NCBI GenBank assembly: GCA_944324375.1
Contig: CALUWB010000017.1
Location: forward strand, 1 to 36,475
Source of the DNA: Candidatus Gastranaerophilales bacterium
Lineage (GTDB): Bacteria > Cyanobacteriota > Vampirovibrionia > Gastranaerophilales > Gastranaerophilaceae
Length of the DNA: 36,475 bases
Direction: 5' to 3'
In this document: positions 15,496 through 24,900 of the stretch, piece after piece
Position numbering within the stretch: position 1 is the stretch's first letter
How the letters are laid out: each line of letters begins with the position of its first letter
The notes under the pieces: generated by a model
Seen by the model: the letters and a program-made list of their open reading frames with translations, nothing else
The model's database searches: none
Told to the model about the DNA's origin: nothing
Position numbers and translations under genes: made by a program

Positions 15496-17475
15496 ATGAA
15501 AAGTAATTTAGCGATTACTCCTATTACTTACAATCTTCCTAGAAATTTGTATTTTGGAAGTTCAAATAACAATGACTCTTATCAAAATAGAATTCCCAAA
15601 CCAATAGTTAAAACCCCTAAAAAAGACCATCCAGTTGCATTGGAAGATGTATCTTTTTATGTTGCAAATAAAATTGCAATGGATGCCAATAAAATGGGAT
15701 TATCACGAACAGAATATCTAATGCAAAAGATAAAATCTCTATCGTATATCCCACAAGTTCCTGCAGTTCCAAGTAAATCAGCAATTGTTGGAAACACTAA
15801 AGCAACAACGCTTATTGATGGAGAACAAATATTTGATAAAACTGTTGAATTTGTAAAAAGTGCAAAAGAATCAATTCAAGTTGAAATGTTTGAGTTTCAA
15901 AACCCTAAAATAGATGGACATAAATGGCCTGCAAATGGAGCAGAAGCAGTTGGAGGATATGATCAACATGCCAGCTTATTACCAATAATCATTAATAAGA
16001 AAAAAGAAAATCCTGATTTAAAAGTTCAGATTATTTTAGATGCTCATAAATGGTATATTAATGGTAATAATGAAAGGGACAGGCACTACAATAATATGGA
16101 TATGATTAAATATCTAAAAGAAAATGATATTGATGTAGTACCATATCCAAGAGCCGCTCAAGGTGGTGCAGCATTACAACACGTTAAATTAGTTGCTGTT
16201 GATGGAAAAAAATTGATTATTGGAGGTATGAATTGGGGTAACCATTCAAATGCGAATCATGATGCTTGTATTGCTTTAGAAACATTGCCGAATAAAAAGA
16301 ATTCTGAAGTTGATAATATTATTGAAGATATTTTTAATAAAGATTGGAAATTCTCTTGGCAAAGATTAGGTAAAACTAAAATGGTATCAGGTCCTTTATC
16401 AGAAGATGACCAAAAATTTTATAAGGGGTTAAATAAAGAAATAAAACAAGAAAATATTGATTATATGAATACTGTTGGTGTTCTTTATGATAATGAAAAA
16501 GATAAGAATCGATATGACGAAAAAGATTTAAGTAAGCTTGATATTATAAAAAGAAATCCAGTAGAAAACCCTGCAATTAAAATTCTTGCGACAAAACCTA
16601 GAGAACTCGCATATGTAAATGAAGAAGGTAAAGAAACAACAAGAGATTATCTATTAAACAAAGTCAAAACAGCTAAAAAATTACGAGCAGAATTATTTGT
16701 AATTTCGGACAAAGAAATTATTCAAAATATAATAACAAGAACAAAATCAGGCGATCTTGATGCCAAAATAATCGTTGATCCATCTATTATCAAAGAATTT
16801 CCTTATTGCAATAAAGCATATCAAGATTTAGTTGAAAATGGTGTAAATATTAGAGAATATAAAACAGATGAAAAAATTAACCAAAGACTACATTCTAAAT
16901 GGGCTGTATTTGATGATAGAGAAGTCTTAATTGGTTCAACTAACTGGTCAGCAATGGGGCTCAATCAAAACCTTAAAAAAGGTGAAAGAGAAGATTATGA
17001 GCTTTATACTGAAAAAATTAATGAAGAAATTAGAGAATACTTAAAAACAGTTTCTGAAACAGAAAAAGAAGTCGGAATACCTCCTGTTAATCGTAAAAAA
17101 CTTGATTATAAAGAATTGTATGTAAGACGAGCAAAGATAAAAAAAGCACTTAAAGACATAAATCAAAATGGTGAAGCCACTATTACTCTACAAAAAAAAG
17201 ATTATCATTTTACAGAAAAAGACAAAGGCAAACTTTCAACAATCAAAGGATATTATAAAATTATGATTGATAGAAACAATGCTAAAGAAAAATATAAACG
17301 TGGCAACAATGAAGTTGCAATAGCATTTGATAAGCCAATTTTAGCAAATGTATTCAACCAGCAATTTGAACGTGATTGGAAACATTCAGAATCAGAATAT
17401 GAAAAAGTAAAAAATAGATTTTATGAAACACAAGAAGCAACAGAAACAGGTAGTAAATTGGATTTAGTGGGGTAA
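15496..17475 (+). CDS. Phospholipase D superfamily protein with two HKD motifs
   Basis: This 659-residue protein carries two complete HxKx4D active-site motifs: H229-K231-D236 in LQHVKLVAVDG with GGMNWG after it, and H466-K468-D473 in RLHSKWAVFDD with GSTNWS after it. Two-HKD proteins form one active site and include cardiolipin synthases, phospholipases and nucleases. The absence of membrane helices and the mostly hydrophilic sequence fit a nuclease or soluble phosphodiesterase better than a cardiolipin synthase. The C-terminal 120 residues are a charged helical addition. The N-terminus has the tag-like NLYFGSSNNN. The start at 15496 follows an AGGG site and leaves the promoter outside the gene. 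The exonuclease gene begins 7 nt after the stop, so the two products probably work together. Confidence 0.82.
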   Translation: MKSNLAITPITYNLPRNLYFGSSNNNDSYQNRIPKPIVKTPKKDHPVALEDVSFYVANKIAMDANKMGLSRTEYLMQKIKSLSYIPQVPAVPSKSAIVGNTKATTLIDGEQIFDKTVEFVKSAKESIQVEMFEFQNPKIDGHKWPANGAEAVGGYDQHASLLPIIINKKKENPDLKVQIILDAHKWYINGNNERDRHYNNMDMIKYLKENDIDVVPYPRAAQGGAALQHVKLVAVDGKKLIIGGMNWGNHSNANHDACIALETLPNKKNSEVDNIIEDIFNKDWKFSWQRLGKTKMVSGPLSEDDQKFYKGLNKEIKQENIDYMNTVGVLYDNEKDKNRYDEKDLSKLDIIKRNPVENPAIKILATKPRELAYVNEEGKETTRDYLLNKVKTAKKLRAELFVISDKEIIQNIITRTKSGDLDAKIIVDPSIIKEFPYCNKAYQDLVENGVNIREYKTDEKINQRLHSKWAVFDDREVLIGSTNWSAMGLNQNLKKGEREDYELYTEKINEEIREYLKTVSETEKEVGIPPVNRKKLDYKELYVRRAKIKKALKDINQNGEATITLQKKDYHFTEKDKGKLSTIKGYYKIMIDRNNAKEKYKRGNNEVAIAFDKPILANVFNQQFERDWKHSESEYEKVKNRFYETQEATETGSKLDLVG

Positions 17476-17482
17476 ATTAGTT

Positions 17483-19198
17483 ATGAATATTCAAACAAAT
17501 TTAATATCAAACTATTATGCACCAATCGCTTATACACCTAAAAGCGAAAAAATAAAACCTGTATCAAATCCTCAAATTAAACAATTATCAAATCATTACT
17601 ATCCACCTGTAAGTATGACATTTAAAGGTCAATGGTTTGAAGATAACTATATAAAAAAAGTAAATGATAAAAAATATCAAGGTACAGGCTTGATGCAAGA
17701 TGGAGTTTGGTTTGATTTCAATAAAGTTGGATGGAAAAACTTATCAAAAGAACCACTTGATTGGAATACTGCAACAGAAACAGATTTTTATGTGTTTCAA
17801 CATGCAAATGCTTTAGCTGAAACTAATGATACAAGCTGGGTTAAAAGATTCAATAAATATAATGTAACTAAACCATTAGCGACCTCTCATTCAATAGATT
17901 CTAGAGAAGTAAAAGAACCTCCGGCTAAAAATCTTTATGAAAAACCGACTGATGATATTTCTTTTGCAACAAACTTAAAAGAATTAATGAATATGTCCAA
18001 ACATAAATCATTAGATGTTCCAATTACAGACAATAATGGGAAATTAATTCTTGATTGCGTAGTTTTTGATACAGAAACAACAGGAACTAATACAGATGAT
18101 TATTCAAAACCGTTAGATAAAATAATACAAATTGGCGCTATTCAAGTTAAAAATGGTGAGGTTGTAAAAGATAGTGGATATAGTCAATTAATTAATCCTA
18201 AAATGCATATTCCAGAAGGTGCATCGGCTGTCCACGGAATTTATGATGAAGACTTGAAAGATGCACCAGTTATGGAACAAGTCTTAAAACCTTTTGTAAA
18301 TAATTATCTAAATAAGAAAAATGGGATTATTGTTGCATATAATTCTAAATTTGATATCAAAATGCTAAATAATGCAATTAATGAACATAACGAATATTCA
18401 GATGAACAACTTAAACCAAAACGAGCATACAAAGTTATTGATCCATTTATTTTGCAACAAAGAATCCATCCATATCTAGGTGCAAGAAAAAGATTATCAG
18501 AGCAATATAAATTTTTATTCTGTAAGAATTTAGATGATGCCCACGATGCATTTGCAGACGTAAAAGGAACTGTAAATGTTCTTAAATATGATTTGTATTA
18601 TTTAAGTGATAAGAGAAAAGATAAAACAAAACCACTAACAATAAGAGATGTTCTCTTGTTTCAAAATGGAGTTGTACCTAAAAACCTTGATATGAGATTA
18701 GATCATCAAGGTTGTAATGCAGATGTAAATTTTAGGACATCATATAGATTAGAATCAGTGAACGTTACTAATTATTTTACAGGTTACAAGATTACAAAAG
18801 ATAATCTAGAAAAAATTAAAGATGATATCGGTGAAGAAAATATCAAAAAATTGAAAAATGAAAATTTAATCGATGAAGATATTGATGTTAAAAAACAAAA
18901 TGGTTATCCAATTAACCCAAATGAAACAAAGATTTTAAATAAAACTGGTGGTGTTGAAAATGCTTTTTATGTAATGAAAAATAACTTTATGAAAGTTCTT
19001 GATTTTGCTGATATAAAGGGTTATAAAGATAAGCCAAAAGATGTTGTAAAATACATAATTGCAGAAAATTCAAAGCAATATATCAATGAAGATTCTGTTG
19101 ATTTGTGGGTAAAAAATCCAAACCCTAAAGATATAAAAGCTGGAAATGATTTACCAGTATTTAAAATTTCTCAAAGAGTAATGCAAGAAGAGGGGTGA
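17483..19198 (+). CDS. DEDDh-family 3'-5' exonuclease (DnaQ-like) with extra N- and C-terminal regions
   Basis: This 571-residue protein has a central DnaQ-like nuclease domain (about 188-375). Exo I is D196-T-E198 in FDTETTG, Exo II is D291 in AYNSKFDIKML, and Exo III is H354...D359 in DDAHDAFADV, which gives the DEDDh set. HIPEGASAVHGI is the usual segment between Exo I and II. Members degrade DNA or RNA from the 3' end. The first 50 residues are different: two related NYYAP/HYYPP segments lead to the tag SMTFKGQ. The last about 190 residues are unassigned and partly charged. It lacks polymerase or UvrC domains. GGGG lies about 10 nt before the ATG, and it follows the PLD gene by 7 nt. A joint role in nucleic-acid breakdown is inference. 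Confidence 0.85.
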   Translation: MNIQTNLISNYYAPIAYTPKSEKIKPVSNPQIKQLSNHYYPPVSMTFKGQWFEDNYIKKVNDKKYQGTGLMQDGVWFDFNKVGWKNLSKEPLDWNTATETDFYVFQHANALAETNDTSWVKRFNKYNVTKPLATSHSIDSREVKEPPAKNLYEKPTDDISFATNLKELMNMSKHKSLDVPITDNNGKLILDCVVFDTETTGTNTDDYSKPLDKIIQIGAIQVKNGEVVKDSGYSQLINPKMHIPEGASAVHGIYDEDLKDAPVMEQVLKPFVNNYLNKKNGIIVAYNSKFDIKMLNNAINEHNEYSDEQLKPKRAYKVIDPFILQQRIHPYLGARKRLSEQYKFLFCKNLDDAHDAFADVKGTVNVLKYDLYYLSDKRKDKTKPLTIRDVLLFQNGVVPKNLDMRLDHQGCNADVNFRTSYRLESVNVTNYFTGYKITKDNLEKIKDDIGEENIKKLKNENLIDEDIDVKKQNGYPINPNETKILNKTGGVENAFYVMKNNFMKVLDFADIKGYKDKPKDVVKYIIAENSKQYINEDSVDLWVKNPNPKDIKAGNDLPVFKISQRVMQEEG

Positions 19199-19234
19199 AG
19201 GGGTATAAAAAGAGCCAAATTAATATCTCTTTAC

Positions 19235-19315
19235 AAAAATGTTTAGTTTGAATGTAAATATATTAAACTTATTGACAATTGTTAGCCGGATGGCTATAAT
19301 AAACTAAACATTTTT
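19235..19315. repeat. 15-bp perfect inverted repeat enclosing the creD-like promoter
   Basis: AAAAATGTTTAGTTT (19235-19249) is repeated in inverted form as AAACTAAACATTTTT (19301-19315), 51 nt apart. The right arm begins at the base after the -10 and covers the predicted start of transcription. The left arm lies upstream of the -35. Read-through RNA from the exonuclease gene could fold it as a stem ending in TTTTT, so it might also act as a terminator. Confidence 0.75.
19272..19300 (+). promoter_or_regulatory. Perfect-consensus promoter with a palindrome in the spacer
   Basis: TTGACA (19272-19277) and TATAAT (19295-19300) are exactly 17 nt apart, the full housekeeping consensus and the best in the window. 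The spacer contains TAGCC-GGAT-GGCTA (19283-19296), an inverted repeat that runs into the -10 and looks like an operator. So strong a promoter with embedded symmetry suggests a repressed, switchable gene pair. Confidence 0.8.
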
Positions 19316-19331
19316 AAGAAAGGAATTAATT

Positions 19332-20489
19332 ATGGAAGAAAATAATGAATTTATTGAGAAATTTACTGAAGAAACAAATCCTATTGGGAAAAAGCTATTT
19401 ATTATAATATTGTTTTTATTATTATTACTAATACCTTTATTTTGTGTAGAAAATACAATAAAAGAACGCGAAAATTTCAAAAATGAAGCTATTGGAAAAG
19501 TTGCGATGTCCTGGGGACATCAACAAACAATTATGGCTCCAGAATTGCGCTTAAAAAATGGTGAAACACTAAAACTATATGATTACAATATTCAATCAAA
19601 AATCAAAACTGAATATCGAAATAAAGGTATTTTTAAAATTCCTGTTTATACTATAGATGTGGATGCAAATGGTTCATTTATTAATCCAGGAAACATTAAA
19701 GAAAATGCAACATTAGTTCTAAATGTTTCTGATATCCGAGGATTTATAGGAAAAAGAACAAAATCATTAAATGGTAATAGCTCTGGAATTATCAATTTAA
19801 CAAATGCTCCTAAAATAATACCATTCAAAACTCAATATACATTAAGAGGAATATGTGGTATCAGTTTTAAAGTTGGTGGAATCAACAACAATATTAGTGT
19901 AGAAGGTAATTGGAAAAATACAAGTTTTGAAGGAGATTTTTTCCCGTCTGAAAAAGGTATAAATAAAAATGGCTATAAGGCAACTTGGAATATAGCAGAA
20001 GTTCAAGATATGAATAATTCTTGCGATATTATGTTTTTAACTCCTATTGATAGTTATAGAATGACTGTAAGATGTATTAAATATGGATTCTTATTCATTG
20101 CGTTGACATTCCTTGCATTTTTCTTATTTGAAATGGCATCAAAAATAAAACAAATACATCCATTCCAATATACTTTAATTGGTTTTTCAATGATTATATT
20201 TTACATGTTGCTTTTATCAATGTCTGAATTTATTCATTTTGGACTAGCTTATTTCATTGCAACTGTAATGACTATATCTGTAATTGGGGGGTATACTTAC
20301 TTTGTTTTAACAGATAAAGATAAAATTATGGCACGAACTATTGCTGGAATCCTAGCATTATTATACATATATTTGTATACTGTATTAAATTTACAAGATT
20401 TTGCTCTATTAATAGGTAGTCTTGGTTTATTTGTTGCAATTATTGCAATTATGTATTATACAAGAGATATAAAATGGTATAAGGATTAA
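19332..20489 (+). CDS. creD: CreD-family inner membrane protein
   Basis: This 385-residue membrane protein matches CreD (CET) in layout. An N-terminal helix (about 21-41) is followed by KVAMSWGHQQTIMAPEL, matching the family's SxWGxxQTxxGP block. The extracytoplasmic domain has RNKGIFKIPVYTIDV, VSDIRGFIG, YTLRGICGISF and WKNTSFEGDFFPSE. TPIDSYRMTVRCIKYGFLFIALTFLAFFLFEM then leads into about six C-terminal helices. It is shorter than the roughly 450-residue E. coli protein because the external domain is compact. CreD is linked to envelope stress and beta-lactam response in proteobacteria; its biochemical activity is unknown. AAAGGA precedes the ATG. The strong promoter with an internal palindrome suggests tight control. 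The next gene starts 2 nt after its stop. Confidence 0.85.
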   Translation: MEENNEFIEKFTEETNPIGKKLFIIILFLLLLLIPLFCVENTIKERENFKNEAIGKVAMSWGHQQTIMAPELRLKNGETLKLYDYNIQSKIKTEYRNKGIFKIPVYTIDVDANGSFINPGNIKENATLVLNVSDIRGFIGKRTKSLNGNSSGIINLTNAPKIIPFKTQYTLRGICGISFKVGGINNNISVEGNWKNTSFEGDFFPSEKGINKNGYKATWNIAEVQDMNNSCDIMFLTPIDSYRMTVRCIKYGFLFIALTFLAFFLFEMASKIKQIHPFQYTLIGFSMIIFYMLLLSMSEFIHFGLAYFIATVMTISVIGGYTYFVLTDKDKIMARTIAGILALLYIYLYTVLNLQDFALLIGSLGLFVAIIAIMYYTRDIKWYKD

Positions 20490-20491
20490 TT

Positions 20492-21061
20492 ATGAAAAAA
20501 ATATTAATAAGTCTAATTGTTTTATTTCTAGGATGCAATGTTTTTGCACAAACAAAACAGCCTACGATTAAATTTAATGGAACAATATATACTTTAAAAT
20601 ATAGTTCATATTCAAAAGAAACTAAGTCTTATATGAATGAATATTTTAAAGGAAATGAAAATGGTGATAATTGGACTGATTTAATAGGTGTATATTACAT
20701 AAAATCATATAATAAACCTTTGGAATATGCTAAAGCCTTGGCAAATGCAGCAAGTAAGCAAACTCCCTTGGATACTCAATTAATGTATAATGATAAGGAT
20801 GATATTGCGATTGCGAATTTTATATTAATTGGTGGGGATGAAAAACATAGATATTTGGAACAGAATATATTTAAAGCTGAAAAACCAATTGCTCAAAAAG
20901 GTATAGTAGCAATACAATTTGCTCATAAATATCCCCTAAATAATGAGGAAGAAGCAATCAAGCTTAAAGCTGTTCTTCCTGATAATCAAAAGAAATGGTT
21001 AGAGAACATAAATAAAACAATAATTCCTGAATTAGTAGAAAAAGAAATTAAAACTTGGTAA
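20492..21061 (+). CDS. Exported protein of unknown function, 189 residues
   Basis: A signal peptide (MKKILISLIVLFLGCNVFA, probable cleavage before QT) precedes an about 170-residue mature domain that I do not recognise. It opens with PTIKFNGTIYTLKYSSYS, is mixed alpha/beta in appearance, and contains an Ala/Lys-rich helix (EYAKALANAASKQ). The Cys in GCNVFA is not in a convincing lipobox context, so a free periplasmic protein is more likely than a lipoprotein. AAGGA lies just before the ATG and the gene begins 2 nt after creD, so it is co-expressed with it from the consensus promoter. It may be an accessory of the CreD response, which is context only. A strong terminator follows directly. Confidence 0.7.
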   Translation: MKKILISLIVLFLGCNVFAQTKQPTIKFNGTIYTLKYSSYSKETKSYMNEYFKGNENGDNWTDLIGVYYIKSYNKPLEYAKALANAASKQTPLDTQLMYNDKDDIAIANFILIGGDEKHRYLEQNIFKAEKPIAQKGIVAIQFAHKYPLNNEEEAIKLKAVLPDNQKKWLENINKTIIPELVEKEIKTW

Positions 21062-21094
21062 AAAAAATGGTTCTTTTAAAGAACCATTTTTTTT
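21062..21094. terminator. Bidirectional intrinsic terminator
   Basis: GGTTCTTT (21069-21076) pairs with AAAGAACC (21078-21085), flanked by A and T runs that extend the stem and give a T tail on both strands. It separates the creD pair from the converging lpxA, whose stop codon lies in the T run. Confidence 0.9.
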
Positions 21095-21896
21095 AATCTT
21101 CTAATGATTGATAACCAGATTTATGAGATTTAAGTGTTACTCCTCTTTTTGAAGTTTGTATAAATTCAATCATGTCATCAACATATTTATTTGGAGGTAA
21201 TTCTTTTCTGATTTTTTCGATAGCTTGAGATGTGTTATATTCATCAGAAATAAGAAGTTTAAATGCTTCATTAGCAACAGTTCTTTCTTCTTGAGAAACA
21301 CCTCTTCTTTTAAGAGCTACAACATTTAATCCACGTGGAACAGGTGGACGACCTTCACCTTTAGAATATGGAAGTATATCTTGACGAGCAGCAGAGAACC
21401 CACTAATAATTGCCATTTTACCAATTCTGATATTTTGATGGAATACACTCATACCACCAACAAAAGCACCAAAACCAACATGAACGTGACCACCTAGAGT
21501 AACTAAATTAGCCAAAATAACTTCATCTTCTAATACACAGTTGTGAGCAACATGAGCTCCAACCATTAATAAACATTTTTTACCAACTCTTGTTGTAAAA
21601 TCACCACAAGCTGCACCTCTATGGATTGTTACATTTTCTTTTATGATAGTTCCATCACCAATAACAACTTTAGTTTCTTCTCCTTTATAACCTAAATCTT
21701 GAGGTTCAGACCCAATTGTTGCAAATGGAGAAATTGTACAGCCTTCACCAATTTCTGAATATTCAATATATGCATTTGCAATTACTCTAGTTTTTGATCC
21801 AATTTTTACATTTTTACCTATAACAACATTAGGTCCTATAATTGCATCTTCTGCTATTTGTGCTGAAGGATCAATTATTGCTGTTTTATCTATCAT
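21093..21896 (-). CDS. lpxA: UDP-N-acetylglucosamine acyltransferase (LpxA)
   Basis: This 267-residue acyltransferase catalyses the first step of lipid A synthesis, moving a hydroxyacyl chain from acyl carrier protein to UDP-GlcNAc. The N-terminal two thirds are hexapeptide repeats of the left-handed beta helix (IIGPNVVIGKNVKIG). The active-site segment GAHVAHNC has H115 and H118, the latter aligning with the E. coli catalytic base. IHRGAACGDFTTRVG and GLNVVALKRRGVS are family signatures, and the C-terminal helices are present. Length is close to the usual 262. GGAGAG precedes the ATG. It stands apart from other lpx genes here, unlike the lpxC-fabZ-lpxA clusters of other bacteria. Its presence shows a diderm cell with lipid A. 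Confidence 0.95.
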   Translation of the reverse strand: MIDKTAIIDPSAQIAEDAIIGPNVVIGKNVKIGSKTRVIANAYIEYSEIGEGCTISPFATIGSEPQDLGYKGEETKVVIGDGTIIKENVTIHRGAACGDFTTRVGKKCLLMVGAHVAHNCVLEDEVILANLVTLGGHVHVGFGAFVGGMSVFHQNIRIGKMAIISGFSAARQDILPYSKGEGRPPVPRGLNVVALKRRGVSQEERTVANEAFKLLISDEYNTSQAIEKIRKELPPNKYVDDMIEFIQTSKRGVTLKSHKSGYQSLED

Positions 21897-21992
21897 AAAT
21901 CTCTCTCCATATTTGTAATCTTAACATATCTAGTATATTACAAATAATAAGAAAATCTGATTTATTTATATTATTTTAATATGGAAACCGAA

Positions 21993-24900
21993 TTATAATT
22001 GGTTACCATTATAATCGAATAATTTAATATCTAATCCATTTTCAGATATTTTATTTTTTAATTTTTGAATATTTGTATCACCATACCATCTTGGATCAAT
22101 AATTATTTTTTCAATACTATTTGATGGGGCGCCAATAGGAATAGCTCTATGATTTGGATAATTATGACCACGACTCATATTACCATTATCAAAAAGAATA
22201 CTACGACCAGAATTATTTACATTAAATGAGTTTTCAATAAGTTTTGACGACATTGAATTTTTATCAAGTACAACAACTATAGGCTGAAGGTGACTACCAT
22301 CATTATAGTTAGGCGACATAAAATTACTTTCACCATGACCATTTACCCAATGAGGTTTGTTAGGGTCAAAATATCCTTGGATTGATGTATTGCCTCTAAC
22401 ATCCCAAACATCAGTACACAATGGTGTCATTGTATCTGGTATTCCACTACTATTACGGGCACTTGCTTTACCAGTTAATTCTCTAGGAGCAAGTCCATTA
22501 TCGAGTATTCCTCCATCTGACAATAAGTACTCAAGTCGCGTACTATGTAATAGATTATTTTCAGTAATTGAATTAGTTGCATTATGAAGAATTTTTAAAT
22601 CTTTTGATGCCAAAAATTCTTCATATGAATCAGTATAAACTTTCTTTTGTTCTGCAGTTAATAATTCACCCATTGATTTACCTTTTAAATGGCTTCTTCC
22701 ACTTTGGTCTAAAACTCTATCTGACATTTTTAAACGATCAAAATTTATTTCATCTGGAAAAATATCATTTTGAGGTTTTACTATTTTAGGTGGATTTGCA
22801 GTGTCAAGATTTATCGATTTAGACTTTAAATTAAGTTTTTCTAATAAACTATCCATTACATCTTTAGTAGATGCAAAAGCTGTTTCAATTTTATTTTTAA
22901 TAGTGACATAATCAACTATTGTTTTTAAATTATTAATTTTATCTATGACTGATTCATAAATAGCATATAAACTACTACCAAGCCTATTTTTTAGACTTAT
23001 ATCAGGTTTAATATTATCAACATTATCTACCGAATTAACATTGTTTGACTGAAGTTTATCCATATAAGCTTTATCAAATTTTACCTGTTCTTCTGGTGAT
23101 AATGTTTTTCTATATGCATCTAATTCTTCTTGGGTTTTGAATTCATCTATTTTCTTTGAATAATCAACACTATTTTGTTCTACTGATTGTGGTTTTGGTT
23201 CAGGCTTTTGTTCAATTTTTGGCTTTGACTCAACAACTGGTTTTTCTTCTAAATTCGGATTATTTTGATTTCTAACTTCAACACTTTGACTTGATAATTT
23301 TGTTTTTTTATTTTCTGCTACATTAATTAAATTTGATAACATACCAGATTTTTTAATATTTTTATTCTTTAGTAAAGATAAAAGATTATCTAAATCCTCA
23401 GTCGTATCACATTTTTTGATAAACTCATTTACCATTTGAACATCTTGTTCTGATAGACCTTTTTTAGCTGAAATTTTTGCTTCTAGAGCATCTTTAACAT
23501 TTGAAAATTCAGCTTGCTTTACTTTTATATTCTTAATTCGTGTTTCAATTTTCTTAATTGTTTGTTGGGCATGATCAACGCCTTGAACTTGATAACCAAC
23601 TCTTGACTCAAGTTGTTTTTTAATATTTTCTAATTCTTCAACTGTTTTAACATTATTCATTATATGGTCATCTAAAATTGCTGCACCATGAGGGCTTAAT
23701 GCACCACTTTCTTTGGCAAGTATTTTTGCAGCATCATCTGCTGTATTTGAATTAATTACATTTAAATTATTAGACTGATTATTTATACGTTGGCCAGATT
23801 TAATTTTTTCTTCTTGTTGCGAAATTTTTTCTAAAATTTCTTTTTTATTTCTAGCTGTATCTGACCATTTATTAACTTCTTCTTTTAGTTTTGCTAATTT
23901 TGACAAATCTGTCTCTGCAGCAATATCAACACGCCCTAGAGTTGGACTATCAACAATCCCAACACCATCTTCTACAATATGCTTAACTTGTTTACCTTGT
24001 TCTCTTGAAACAGATTGCAACTTGTCAGCTTCACTATGTATTTTACCAACTCTTTCAGGAGTTGCATTTGGAACTTCTTCTACAGTTTGACGTTTTACTT
24101 CATTAAACTTCTTATCTCCTAATTTACCACCTGGAGCACTAGAATTATTAGATGTTGCATTATCTAGTACACTTGGATTTGGACTATCATTTGTTTTTGC
24201 AAGTTGTTTTAATGATATTAAATTACCAGCTGCAGAGAATATAGCTTGGAAAGCAACACCTTCTAATGTAATTTCTCCGGTTTGAACATATTCAGCAGCA
24301 ACACCTGTTGCAACATCACCTGCTACTTGCATTACTAGACGTCCACCAGCTTGTGTAAAAGCATTTGCTGATTTAAACATCGCCGCATATTTACCAATCT
24401 GACCACCGGCAAATACTGAAGCTCCGTCAACTGCTGCATTTTTTAAGATTGTTACAATTTCTCCATCTTTTAAGCCAACATCTGAAGATACTCTATCAGA
24501 TAAATCTACAGTTGCAGATACTACTGCTGTTGCAACTGATGCCGTTGCTAATGCAGCTAAACCAGTTCCTCCGGTTGCAACCCCTATAGCTATTGCACCC
24601 ACAGCTTTAACAGCCATATTTACTGCTGCACCACCTTGTTGTTGTGATGAAATATAATCATTTACTCTAAATGCTATATCATGTTTATTTCCAAAAACAG
24701 CAGAACCTGCATTATCTAATTGTTTTTTAATTTCAGATAATGATTGTCCATTAGTATACTTATCATATTCTTGTGAAATACCATTATAAGTATTTTTTAT
24801 AATATTTCTTAATGCCTCAGCTTTTTGTGCATCTGTTGCATTTTCAAATTTTATGCCTTTTTTCTCTAATTCAGTTTTGATAGCAACATCAACAGCATTA

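Noticed and set aside
21983-22007. Hairpin overlapping the stop of the 1810-residue gene
   Set aside because: The stem is short with a bulge or mismatch, and no T run follows on the minus strand, so it is not called a terminator.
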